Positions 18,601-25,487 of a DNA stretch of 39,989 bases are shown piece after piece (the first letter of the stretch is position 1; the number at the start of each line of letters is the position of its first letter). The stretch lies in the NCBI GenBank assembly GCA_947594025.1, contig CANQDZ010000012.1, forward strand, positions 1-39,989, given 5' to 3'. Made by a program: the position numbers and the translations under genes. The stretch is from Candidatus Gastranaerophilales bacterium (GTDB lineage: Bacteria; Cyanobacteriota; Vampirovibrionia; Gastranaerophilales; Gastranaerophilaceae). The notes under the pieces are model-generated. The model made no database searches, had not been told where the DNA came from, and saw only the letters and a program-made list of their open reading frames with translations.

Positions 18601-21600
18601 TGTATCTGACATTACAAAAATTTCCAATTCGCAAAAAAGTGCTGAGGATAATCTTCAATCTTTGACGGATAAAATAGAATTATTCTCAAAAGCTGTCAGC
18701 ACCGAAGTTTCAAATGAGCTTCAAACTCAACAAAGAATACTTGTTGAAGATTTGGCGAAAATTGCATCTTTAAATAAAGATCAGGAAGAAACAATCTTTG
18801 ATATAAGAGAAAAACTCAGAACATTTGAAGAAAATGTTGTACAAAATGTCAAAAACGAGACAGAGCTGCTGCAAAAAGCATTCTTGGGAGAATTAAGAGA
18901 ATTTAAAACTGCCGTTTTGGATGAAGATTTTAACAAAAAGCAGAGAGAAGAAATTGAAAAAACAATTGAAAATATAGGACAATCAATTCTTCAGGAAGTA
19001 AGAAACGAGCTTCAAACTCAACAAAGAATTTTATTAAATGATTTAACAAAATTTGAAAGTGACTTTGAAACAGGGAAAAATAGCATTTCTGCTTTAAATA
19101 CTCAGGTTGCGGACTTTTCAAAATCTATTGAATTAAAGGTGGAAGAAGAAGCTCAAAAGCTTCAAACTCTTGTTGCGGCAAATCTGACGGCATCGTCTAA
19201 AATCCAAGAGCTTGAGGAAGAAACTTCTTTAAAATTAGAACAAACCGTTCAAGATATCACTAAAGATTTTGACGAAAAAATAAAAAAAGCAAAAGATGAC
19301 TTATTGTCAGAAATAAGAAGCATATATATCCCTGAAGCAATTGACGAAAACGCCCTTAAATCTGACATAAACGCAAGTGTTGACAATGCTTTATACGTTT
19401 TACAAGGCGAAATTGACAGAGTTAAAGATAAGGTAGAAGAAGAAGTATCAAAAATCATAATCCCCGAATATAACGACAGCTCTATTAAAGCGCTATTAAA
19501 TGAATTATCGGAAAAAGTTACTTCTTCAAAATTTGATGACACCGAATTAAAAGACGGATTAAGATACCTATCTGGTAAAATCTCAGATATCAAAATCCCT
19601 GAAAAATATAACGATGAGGATTTAAAGGATAAAATCAATGAATTAAAAGAAAAAATTGAAAGCATTGATATCCCTAAATACGACGACAGCGAGGTTAAGG
19701 CACTGTTAAACGAATTGTCGGATGCAATCACGCTTGCTAAATTTGATGACACCGAATTAAAAGACGGATTAAGATACCTATCTGGTAAAATCTCAGATAT
19801 CAAAATCCCTGAAAAATATAACGATGAGGATTTAAAGGATAAAATCAATGAATTAAAAGAAAAAATTGAAAGCATTGATATCCCTAAATACGACGACAGC
19901 GAGGTTATAACAATATTAAATAGCGCACTTGATATAATTTCAAGCATCAAGTCGCCTGATTTTAATAAAGAAGAAATTACACACGAAATAAATGTTGCAT
20001 CAGATGTAATAAGATTAAATTTAAAAGAAGAATTTGCAAAACAACTTTCCGGCGTTATACGCAAAATTGAAGACATCTATATTCCGGAAATTGATGAAGC
20101 AAGAATAATAGACAACATAAGCACAAGCGTTTCAACCGTAAGTGATGACATAAAATCAGAAGTAAGAGAGTTAAATTACGACTTAAAAGAAGACTTAAAA
20201 GATTATGTATTAAATATTAAAAACGAATTTGAAAAAGTCCAAGATACTGTAATTAACGAAGTTTCAGCCCTTGAAACAAGCCTTGCCGATAATGAAATCA
20301 AAAAACATATTTCAACATCAATAAATCAAATTGTCTCAAATATTTCAGAACTTAAAAATGGTGTTGAAAATAAAATTTCTTCAATTCAAATTCCCGAACA
20401 AATTGACGAGAATGAATTAAGGCTGACCCTTATTGAAGCTGTCAACAGTATTTCTGAAAAAATCAATGAAGAACTTACTTCTTTAAGAAACAGAATTTCA
20501 GAAATAAAAATACCTGATGAAATAGATGTTGAAGATTTAAAAGGCGCAATTAATTCTGATATAAAGGAGGCTTCTTATCACCTTAATCAAAAACTTGATG
20601 ATATTGCAGACAGGCTGGGTGATAAAATTTCTGATATAGAAATTCCCGAACAGCAGGATTTAAGGCAATTTAAAGAAGATATATGCGAAGATACAAAAAA
20701 CTTTATAAACAATTTAAAAATTGAGCTTGAAGCAACAACAAACATAATATCTTCACAAATTTCTCAAATAAAAATACCTGACAGCGAAATTTTAAAAGAA
20801 GACATCAACTCAAATACAAATAATGCTCTTTGCGTTATTCAAAATAAAATTGATGACTTAAACATTAAAATAAAAGAAAAAATTGAAGATATTGAAATAC
20901 CCGAGCAATATAATGACACGGGTTTAAAACAAGAACTTTATAACGGTGTTCAAAATGTAATTGAAAATGTCAAACAAGAGCTTGAAAATTATCAGGAAAA
21001 AACAAGAGATATAATATCTTCAATTCAAATCCCCGAACAATATGATGACAGCGATTTAAAAAATGAACTTCAAACCGTAAAAAACCATATTGAAGATATA
21101 AGAAATGATATTCTGTCAAAAATGGATAGAGTTGACAATGTTCCTGACAGTGAATTTTTCAAAAAACATTTTGACAACATCAACAATGAAATTGAAGTAA
21201 AACTTGATAAATTAGAAGAAAAAATCAAGGAAAGGATAGGGTTAATTAAGCTTCCCCAAGATATTGACAAAGACGAGCTTATAAACACTATCACAACAAA
21301 TATAAGAGGTCTTGTTTATGATATCAACAATAAGACTCAAGACTTCAAAGAATTATACGAAAATAATTCCAAACAAATAGCGGACAAACTTGATAAGCTG
21401 AAACCGATAACGGCATCTGAGCTTGAAGAAAATACCGATACAATTATAGGCGTTATAAGAGAAAAATTAAAAGAAAGCACCTATATACAAAATAAATTTG
21501 TAAACGGTCAGCTTGCAGAACTTTTGGAAACGATTTCCGCAAATGATACGGATTATGTCTTACAAAAAATATTTGAAAAACTTGAAGTAATTCAAGGCGG

Positions 21601-22117
21601 TAACGAATACAGTCTGAGAGACGTTGAAGAAGATATAAGAAACGTAAAAATTGCGGTTGATAAAACGAACAGCATTGATATGATTAAAAATCTGTCAGCC
21701 GTCAAAAATTTAACGGGCGAAAATATAAAACTCAACCAACATGTTGAACAACAGCTTATTTATACGAATAATTGGCTAAGAGGTGCCGCAAAAGCAATGG
21801 AAGTTTTAATACAAAAGCTTGACATGCAGGAAGGCGAAAAAGAACCCGTTATTAATATGGAAAAATTTGAAAATGCTGCAATCAACTTGGCTCAAAAGTA
21901 TAAACTTCAGGAAAGACGTCTTGATGATATTGATGTCAAAATAAATTCAATTATCAAAAAACAAGATGAAGGAATTGACATATCTCCCATTGTTAAATCA
22001 GCTCAGGAAAGCACAAAACAGACAAATAGTTTAATGTCAAGAATGGATGCTCTTGAAGGCAGAATGGATGCAATACAAAAGAGTTTAGAGCGTATTGTTG
22101 AGTTCATAGAGTCATAG
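15662..22117 (+). CDS. giant repetitive coiled-coil protein (2151 residues)
   Basis: Not recognised as a named family. It is a very long, almost wholly helical, Lys/Glu/Asp/Ile/Leu/Ser/Asn-rich protein with very few Cys or Trp, no signal peptide and no transmembrane segment. Residues 1-800 are heptad-like coiled coil. About 830-1140 hold degenerate repeats of roughly 50-60 residues around a core like ELQxQQxxLVxDIxKI followed by a loop. About 1221-1861 hold a second family, each unit ending I-x-IP-E/D-x-x-x-D-x-x-L-K, for example SDIKIPEKYNDEDLKDKI and SSIQIPEQYDDSDLKNEL. Residues 1291-1345 recur without change at 1361-1415. The C-terminus (RMDALEGRMDAIQKSLERIVEF) is again coiled coil. The start is TTG with GAGAGG about 8 nt upstream. 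It is probably in an operon with glmU-prs and the next gene. A structural, tethering or cytoskeletal scaffold is the natural guess. Confidence 0.85.
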   Translation: MSNLENKVNDIAKAIQDFSQNQFATKTDLNRAFNELISSLNTISDASNEKFSTQFLEHIRYLADERNKYLQDNLQAFETSMKELADNVDSKNFSYEVKRFSKELEDVRNKIEEQEHIFVNLSRLVEDLSNKSDTRASFEEIKDNLDDLSKGFEGVTSILNKKFSNFVSEVKKINNDQAFIDINLRLDGVLKTSNMIISAIDVIDEKYQDIKSVIEFVTNNESALSRAVSELNKTTDELNGVMPQLKAVTTKGDLIVLEDKINSINSFIDAFKDYVEATNEQTKEETLENLVFIKNKILEMQGGGINSLYDVIKDLNSKITSAIENSQEELKKSITGQIVYGNDQIQDKFKEGFLSLQENIKDVNLGINNLDNTLTQRIGYETSQIRDTVSLLNKNVSDSFIKLRELLGEDILTRLEPIKEKLDGKDAKDTDYIRQIVSSNVLDLKEILNKHIIENGVSAEIIESIEKEIKTVLIGVIDLKNELKNGKDDNSSLIKNCVRDVIQNLDTTLSQNDKLSSISDAISNFSIKLEESFQKLRTENDAKGLNAENEIVERLNAVIPKIVYSLDEAKTQVMENSTRVHLDIKKDVEAGTLKIKEDIEAVSLALRAFQTQLSKERGEEIKAKFDDASNLLNETIKALDVNLGTILSKNTENLAELSKQIEEYNTGLQTKIGDVRSLVEVSSIESKRDLTEAITSSASKYVEHLNIIADNILSKMSLNDDAAKENIALLENKIRENTESIFNHQTQTLNEEITNFSSKLDKVNLQQIGSAKELSDNISTLSAIQNSASEGLKAIILKIEEKLNQENENAVDKEQITALETSILQNLKDEFTKQIQSFNTGFARIANLNKTKENDFAIVNEQIDLLSKTLTQEFKSEFQKQYQAVVNGFARIINKQEEAASLNSEIPQEQIDFILKSIDQGFKAELQKNQQLLIEDISRILNSPKNRDANITALSERINLFSKTITQDFKSELQAQQEALVSDITKISNSQKSAEDNLQSLTDKIELFSKAVSTEVSNELQTQQRILVEDLAKIASLNKDQEETIFDIREKLRTFEENVVQNVKNETELLQKAFLGELREFKTAVLDEDFNKKQREEIEKTIENIGQSILQEVRNELQTQQRILLNDLTKFESDFETGKNSISALNTQVADFSKSIELKVEEEAQKLQTLVAANLTASSKIQELEEETSLKLEQTVQDITKDFDEKIKKAKDDLLSEIRSIYIPEAIDENALKSDINASVDNALYVLQGEIDRVKDKVEEEVSKIIIPEYNDSSIKALLNELSEKVTSSKFDDTELKDGLRYLSGKISDIKIPEKYNDEDLKDKINELKEKIESIDIPKYDDSEVKALLNELSDAITLAKFDDTELKDGLRYLSGKISDIKIPEKYNDEDLKDKINELKEKIESIDIPKYDDSEVITILNSALDIISSIKSPDFNKEEITHEINVASDVIRLNLKEEFAKQLSGVIRKIEDIYIPEIDEARIIDNISTSVSTVSDDIKSEVRELNYDLKEDLKDYVLNIKNEFEKVQDTVINEVSALETSLADNEIKKHISTSINQIVSNISELKNGVENKISSIQIPEQIDENELRLTLIEAVNSISEKINEELTSLRNRISEIKIPDEIDVEDLKGAINSDIKEASYHLNQKLDDIADRLGDKISDIEIPEQQDLRQFKEDICEDTKNFINNLKIELEATTNIISSQISQIKIPDSEILKEDINSNTNNALCVIQNKIDDLNIKIKEKIEDIEIPEQYNDTGLKQELYNGVQNVIENVKQELENYQEKTRDIISSIQIPEQYDDSDLKNELQTVKNHIEDIRNDILSKMDRVDNVPDSEFFKKHFDNINNEIEVKLDKLEEKIKERIGLIKLPQDIDKDELINTITTNIRGLVYDINNKTQDFKELYENNSKQIADKLDKLKPITASELEENTDTIIGVIREKLKESTYIQNKFVNGQLAELLETISANDTDYVLQKIFEKLEVIQGGNEYSLRDVEEDIRNVKIAVDKTNSIDMIKNLSAVKNLTGENIKLNQHVEQQLIYTNNWLRGAAKAMEVLIQKLDMQEGEKEPVINMEKFENAAINLAQKYKLQERRLDDIDVKINSIIKKQDEGIDISPIVKSAQESTKQTNSLMSRMDALEGRMDAIQKSLERIVEFIES
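19529..19907 (+). repeat. 210-bp in-frame tandem duplication inside the giant gene
   Basis: Bases 19529-19697 are identical to 19739-19907 over 169 nt, an offset of exactly 210 bp (70 codons). Synonymous positions also match, so this is a recent duplication or gene conversion, not old repeat divergence. The remaining 41 bp of the unit have drifted (ALLNELSEKVTSSK versus ALLNELSDAITLAK). Confidence 0.95.
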
Positions 22118-22125
22118 GAACTTAA

Positions 22126-22599
22126 ATGTTTATTGACGTTAATCATAGCCTTATAGCGGAAAGAGCATACGAAAGTGATATCTTTAAGTACCCGAGATAT
22201 AAATCAGGGGTCAAAGACGCAGATAAAGGCGTATACAAAGGGGTGGAGGGTCCTAATTATCCTTTGCTTTTAATTGAAGACAATCTCGTAAATGAAGACG
22301 GGTATGGGATTAAAAGGGGATTTTATAAAGTAATACCTGATGAAATGCAAGATTTTTTAATTCTTTATCAGGGTGAAGATGTAAAGGCAAAAGTTCCGAT
22401 TGTATCCGTTGAGCAGATAAGCAAAACTCCGCCTAAAAAAATGAGCAAATGGAAGAAAAAGAAGATTAAACGGAAGGGAATTTTACCTGAAGATTATATT
22501 ACATCTAAGGCAAATATTTATTACGACAAGATAAACGACAATTATATTATTATATGGGAATATAAAAACATAAAAATTAAAGGTATTTTTAAATTATAA
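22126..22599 (+). CDS. hypothetical basic protein downstream of the giant coiled-coil gene
   Basis: 157 residues, family not recognised. It starts MFIDVNHSLIAERAYESDIFKYP with no signal peptide or transmembrane segment. The first 100 residues look like a small beta-rich domain (NYPLLLIEDNLVNEDGYGIKRGFYKVIPDEMQDFLILYQ). Residues 104-125 are a strongly basic linker (PPKKMSKWKKKKIKRKG). The last 35 residues alternate hydrophobic and polar (NIYYDKINDNYIIIWEYKN), suggesting beta strands. It begins 8 nt after the giant gene's stop, with AGGA about 8 nt before the ATG, so it is co-transcribed and may act with that protein. Real gene status is supported by spacing and length; function is unknown. Confidence 0.75.
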   Translation: MFIDVNHSLIAERAYESDIFKYPRYKSGVKDADKGVYKGVEGPNYPLLLIEDNLVNEDGYGIKRGFYKVIPDEMQDFLILYQGEDVKAKVPIVSVEQISKTPPKKMSKWKKKKIKRKGILPEDYITSKANIYYDKINDNYIIIWEYKNIKIKGIFKL

Positions 22600-22609
22600 T
22601 TTTTTGTTG

Positions 22610-22615
22610 TATAAT
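22610..22615 (+). promoter_or_regulatory. -10 box of tRNA-Lys
   Basis: TATAAT in the context TTGTATAATAA, the same core as at 5003 and 9481. The expected start is near 22622, 7 nt before the mature tRNA. The -35 region (TTTTAA) is weak. Confidence 0.5.
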
Positions 22616-22628
22616 AACTTTGAGCTAT

Positions 22629-22704
<76 letters not shown>

Positions 22705-22710
22705 ATAATA

Positions 22711-22735
22711 AAGACTTCGCAAGAGGTCTTTTTTT
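22711..22735 (+). terminator. Rho-independent terminator of tRNA-Lys
   Basis: AAGACTT pairs with AGGTCTT (one G-U) around loop CGCAAG, followed by a run of seven or more T. Confidence 0.85.
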
Positions 22736-22780
22736 ACATGTTGCCTCGGCGGGAACAAAACTTCGTTTTGTCCTCTCCTC

Positions 22781-22804
22781 AAAAGTGACATTTAGTCACT
22801 TTTT
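22781..22804 (+). terminator. perfect hairpin between the two repeat copies
   Basis: AAAAGTGAC and GTCACTTTT form a 9-bp stem with loop ATTTA, followed by one further T. It may act as a second terminator or a bidirectional structural element. Just upstream, ACAAAAC-TTC-GTTTTGT (22755-22771) forms a further 7-bp hairpin. Confidence 0.5.
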
Positions 22805-22836
22805 CGTCGGCAGAGTCACCGGGCCCACCAATAATA

Positions 22837-22861
22837 AAGACTTCGCAAGAGGTCTTTTTTT
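22837..22861 (+). terminator. duplicate copy of the tRNA-Lys terminator
   Basis: Identical to the hairpin and T-run at 22711-22735, inside the second copy of the 70-bp direct repeat. Confidence 0.7.
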
Positions 22862-23059
22862 ACATGTTGCCTCGGCGGGAACAAAAGTTTAGCTTGTACT
22901 ATTTCTTAAGAAGTCCGTTTTAAAAAATTACCGGTAAGGGCATAATACAAGAAGTAATACTTCATATTTCTTAAAATTTACCGATAAAATATCAATTTTT
23001 TTACTTTAAAAGACTTATATGTACCATAAGTAAGTAAAGTAAGTAAAGGAGCGGTGTGC

Positions 23060-24502
23060 ATGACATTAAATGCGGTCAATTTACCAAATTATAATTTGGT
23101 GACAGAAGCTAACAGGCAAAATACTGTCAAAAAAGATAATGGTGAAATTATCAAGACTGACCCGAAAAATGATGAATTTACAAGCATTTCAAAAAATAAT
23201 TCAGAAGAAAAAGTAAGCTTTAAAGAAGGGGCTAAACTGATTGGCAAGGGTGTTGTCGATAAAGTTAAAAATATGGCAGCCTCAATTGTTAAACATCCGG
23301 TTAAAAGCATACTTGCTATAGGCGCCACCTCCCTTCTTATTGCAGGCGCTCCGATAATCGGAGTGGCTTCGGCAACTGCTGCATCAATTTTAGCTTTAGG
23401 TTTTGCGGGATACTCTATCGGTAAAACTGCAGTTGATGTTGTTGAAACCGTAAAAGACAATAAAGCGGGAAAATATAATGAAGTCCGTGAAGACTTACAA
23501 CAAATAGGCGGAGATGGCGTTGATTTAGCACTATCTTTACCTTTTGCGCCAAGAGCATTCAAACAGGTTTCAAGATTTGCTCGCTACGGCAAAGGCACTG
23601 TCGGATTGAATACTAAATTATTATCTAATTTGAAGAATTGCCGTGGTTTTTCAGATATAAAGCTTGAAATTGCTAAAGCCGACACGTTAATTAGTTATGA
23701 AATGATTGGAAATGAAATGGGATTAGCAGTAAAGCCTGAATTACATTTTTCTAAAGAAGGTATTGGTGCGCCAAGTTATGATAACGTATCAGGTAAAGTT
23801 GATATACCCGAAAAACTTTTAACTCCTCAGGGTAAAAGCCAAATGAGAATACAGGGAAAAAATATAGAAATTGAATTAAGACACGAATTGCAGCATTTTA
23901 GTCAAGCTTCAGATATGGCAAAAACCTTTGGTGTTGACGCACTAAAACAGCAAATGATTGATAATTACAAATATACATATCAAGAAAACGGCGGAACTTT
24001 TGACACTACCGATACTTATTTTGAAATTAATAAAGACATAACATTGGAAAAATTTGGAAAATATAGAGAACAAGTTGATAATTTATTGTTTGGAGACGGA
24101 TCAAAATTTAATGAAAAAATATACCAAGATGTAATTAGCAAGCAGGGTATGTATGAGCCCGGAAGCGCACAAGCAATCAAAGCCGAGCAATATAAGGCGG
24201 GCTGGACGGAAAAAGCTACAAGAGCAAAAGAAATAAGCCAACTATTAGAAAATGGGGACAGAGAAGGCTGTTTAAAAGTATATTTTGAAAATATTCTTGA
24301 AAGTGAAGCAAAAGCTGCGGAAAATTTATATAAAACTAAGGTAGTTAAAGGTCGTCCTACGATTGTTAATGATGTAGTTATGGCTGATTCTACTGCGGAA
24401 GAATATTTCACCGATGACGATATCGACTTAATAAACGAAAATAATGTATTCTACAAAATAAAGCAAAAACTGCAGAGTTCAAGGTCGTCCCGTGATTGTT
24501 AA
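23060..24502 (+). CDS. membrane-associated protein with HELQH (HExxH) metallopeptidase-like motif
   Basis: 480 residues, family not recognised. The N-terminus (MTLNAVNLPNYNLVTEANRQ) is polar and lacks a signal peptide. Residues about 83-126 are a Gly/Ala-rich hydrophobic stretch long enough for two membrane helices (IGATSLLIAGAPIIGVASA, then ASILALGFAGYSIGK). H275-E-L-Q-H279 sits in IEIELRHELQHFSQ, a zincin-type HExxH; a third zinc ligand is not obvious. The rest is charged and helical. I chose the ATG at 23060 because AAAGGAG lies 8 nt upstream; the GTG at 23054 is only 2 nt from it. The last dozen residues (QSSRSSRDC) are out of frame relative to a duplicated tail downstream, so the C-terminus looks frameshifted. 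It lies next to the tRNA-Lys duplication and is probably accessory. A secreted toxin or effector, or a membrane protease, are possible roles. Confidence 0.75.
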   Translation: MTLNAVNLPNYNLVTEANRQNTVKKDNGEIIKTDPKNDEFTSISKNNSEEKVSFKEGAKLIGKGVVDKVKNMAASIVKHPVKSILAIGATSLLIAGAPIIGVASATAASILALGFAGYSIGKTAVDVVETVKDNKAGKYNEVREDLQQIGGDGVDLALSLPFAPRAFKQVSRFARYGKGTVGLNTKLLSNLKNCRGFSDIKLEIAKADTLISYEMIGNEMGLAVKPELHFSKEGIGAPSYDNVSGKVDIPEKLLTPQGKSQMRIQGKNIEIELRHELQHFSQASDMAKTFGVDALKQQMIDNYKYTYQENGGTFDTTDTYFEINKDITLEKFGKYREQVDNLLFGDGSKFNEKIYQDVISKQGMYEPGSAQAIKAEQYKAGWTEKATRAKEISQLLENGDREGCLKVYFENILESEAKAAENLYKTKVVKGRPTIVNDVVMADSTAEEYFTDDDIDLINENNVFYKIKQKLQSSRSSRDC

Positions 24503-24617
24503 TGATGTATTTATAGCTGATTCTGCTGCGGAAGAATATTTCACTAATGAAGATATCAGCTTAATAAATAAAAATAATTCCACAAAGGAAAACAAAAAAT
24601 ATAACGTCAGAAATTGA
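24483..24617 (+). pseudogene. frameshifted second copy of the HELQH gene's C-terminal segment
   Basis: Read one frame over, 24483-24614 encodes GRPVIVNDVFIADSAAEEYF...NVRN then TGA. It matches GRPTIVNDVVMADSTAEEYF inside the intact gene at 24350-24450, offset 133 bp. An offset of 132 would keep frame, so one base was gained near the junction. Without the shift the protein would run about 38 residues longer and carry the segment twice. Confidence 0.8.
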
Positions 24618-24664
24618 AATAAAATTCCGACATCTCAATCTAAAAGTCAATAGCAGCGATGTCA

Positions 24665-24718
24665 ATTAAGTAAAGTACGGCGGGGCAAAAAAATTCGCCC
24701 CGCTTCACAATACTTAAG
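24665..24718. repeat. long GC-rich hairpin downstream of the HELQH gene
   Basis: GCGGGGC (24680-24686) and GCCCCGC (24697-24703) form a perfect 7-bp stem around a 10-nt A-rich loop. TTAAGTA and TACTTAA pair further out. Its GC content stands out from the AT-rich surroundings. There is no T-run, so it may be a transcription stop without a U-tract or a structured RNA end. Confidence 0.6.
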
Positions 24719-24783
24719 CCGAGTGATTAAAATAATCAAACCATGTGCTTCTTTACATTTTTTTGCCGCAATACCTCATAAGG

Positions 24784-24829
24784 AATAAACTTCGTTTTGT
24801 TCCCGCTCTAAATACGACATTTAAGCACT
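24784..24829 (+). repeat. diverged copy of the tRNA-Lys-adjacent sequence, in a 647-bp gene-free stretch
   Basis: 24789-24829 aligns without gaps to 22760-22800 with about 30 of 41 matches, including ACTTCGTTTTGT and GACATTTA. So related non-coding sequence lies on both sides of the HELQH gene. The rest of the gene-free stretch 24503-25149 holds the decayed tail, the GC-rich hairpin, a short hairpin with T-run at 24855-24878 (TGTCT/AGACA) and the palindrome at 25058. Confidence 0.5.
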
Positions 24830-25057
24830 CCGCTTATTAAATCTTAATAAAAGATGTCTTTTTTAGACAAATTTTTTTATTTTCAGACCTTGATAACATA
24901 TAACATTACCATTGAAATTTTGACAAAACCCCCGAATAACGGACGTATAGCAAGAGTTTTAGTTATAATTTTAAACGTAAAACATGTAGGTATATTGGAC
25001 TATCCGACTTTCCGATGTTTGGTATCAAGTAAAATTTATAATTTGATATACTGCGAC

Positions 25058-25075
25058 ATTTATGACTTCATAAAT
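25058..25075. promoter_or_regulatory. 18-bp palindrome upstream of the XRE regulator, candidate operator
   Basis: ATTTATGA-CT-TCATAAAT is a perfect inverted repeat with 8-bp arms. It lies 75 bp before the regulator start, between two possible -10 boxes (TATACT near 25047, TATACT at 25081-25086). The position suits autoregulation by the HTH protein, but no binding data can be inferred. Confidence 0.45.
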
Positions 25076-25149
25076 CTTAATATACTATATAAAAGGGGAA
25101 AAGCGCAATTTGCTTTTAGACAGACACATACATATAGGACATAAACAAC

Positions 25150-25476
25150 GTGAACATTAAAAAAGAACTTGGCGAAAACATTAAAAGAATGAGAAAAAAA
25201 AGAAGGCTTACACAAGAACAACTCGCTGAAAAAGTAGATATCTCGCCAAGAAATCTTTCGGGAATTGAAGTCGGGGCAAATTTCGTAAAAGCAGAAACAT
25301 TGGAAAAGATTGTAACCGCGCTTGATACTACACTGGAAGAAATATGTTGCACAGAACATCTTGAAAGGAATGAGGTTTTAGTTAACAAAATCAGTGGTTA
25401 TGTTCATAACCTTCGAGAAGACAGAAAGAAACTTGAATTTCTGTACAGAGTTGTAAAATTTTTAAATATCGATTAA
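25150..25476 (+). CDS. XRE-family helix-turn-helix transcription regulator
   Basis: 108 residues. Residues 5-65 form a classic HTH_3/XRE domain: LGENIKRMRKKRRLTQEQLAEKV, then DISPRNLSGIEVGANFVKAETLEKIVTALDTTLEEI. The recognition helix is around SPRNLSGIE. The C-terminal 40 residues (HLERNEVLVNKISGYVHNLREDRKKLEFLYRVVKFLN) are helical and probably dimerise. The start is GTG with AGGA about 10 nt upstream. Its targets are unknown. It sits alone after the accessory region and may control its own gene via the palindrome upstream. It is convergent with the permease gene, 11 nt apart. Confidence 0.9.
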   Translation: MNIKKELGENIKRMRKKRRLTQEQLAEKVDISPRNLSGIEVGANFVKAETLEKIVTALDTTLEEICCTEHLERNEVLVNKISGYVHNLREDRKKLEFLYRVVKFLNID

Positions 25477-25487
25477 GTGCTTGCCTT

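Noticed and set aside
19249-20076. 275-residue minus-strand open frame
   Set aside because: Antisense shadow of the giant coiled-coil gene; the repeated Ser/Leu/Ile-rich sequence just mirrors its tandem repeat.
24343-24617. programmed frameshift joining the HELQH gene to its second tail copy
   Set aside because: No slippery heptamer is placed before the junction and the tail is a duplicate, so a simple one-base mutation after duplication is the easier explanation.
24854-25144. 96-residue open frame MSFLDKFFYFQ...
   Set aside because: No Shine-Dalgarno, composition of AT-rich spacer, and it covers the palindrome and promoter region of the XRE gene.
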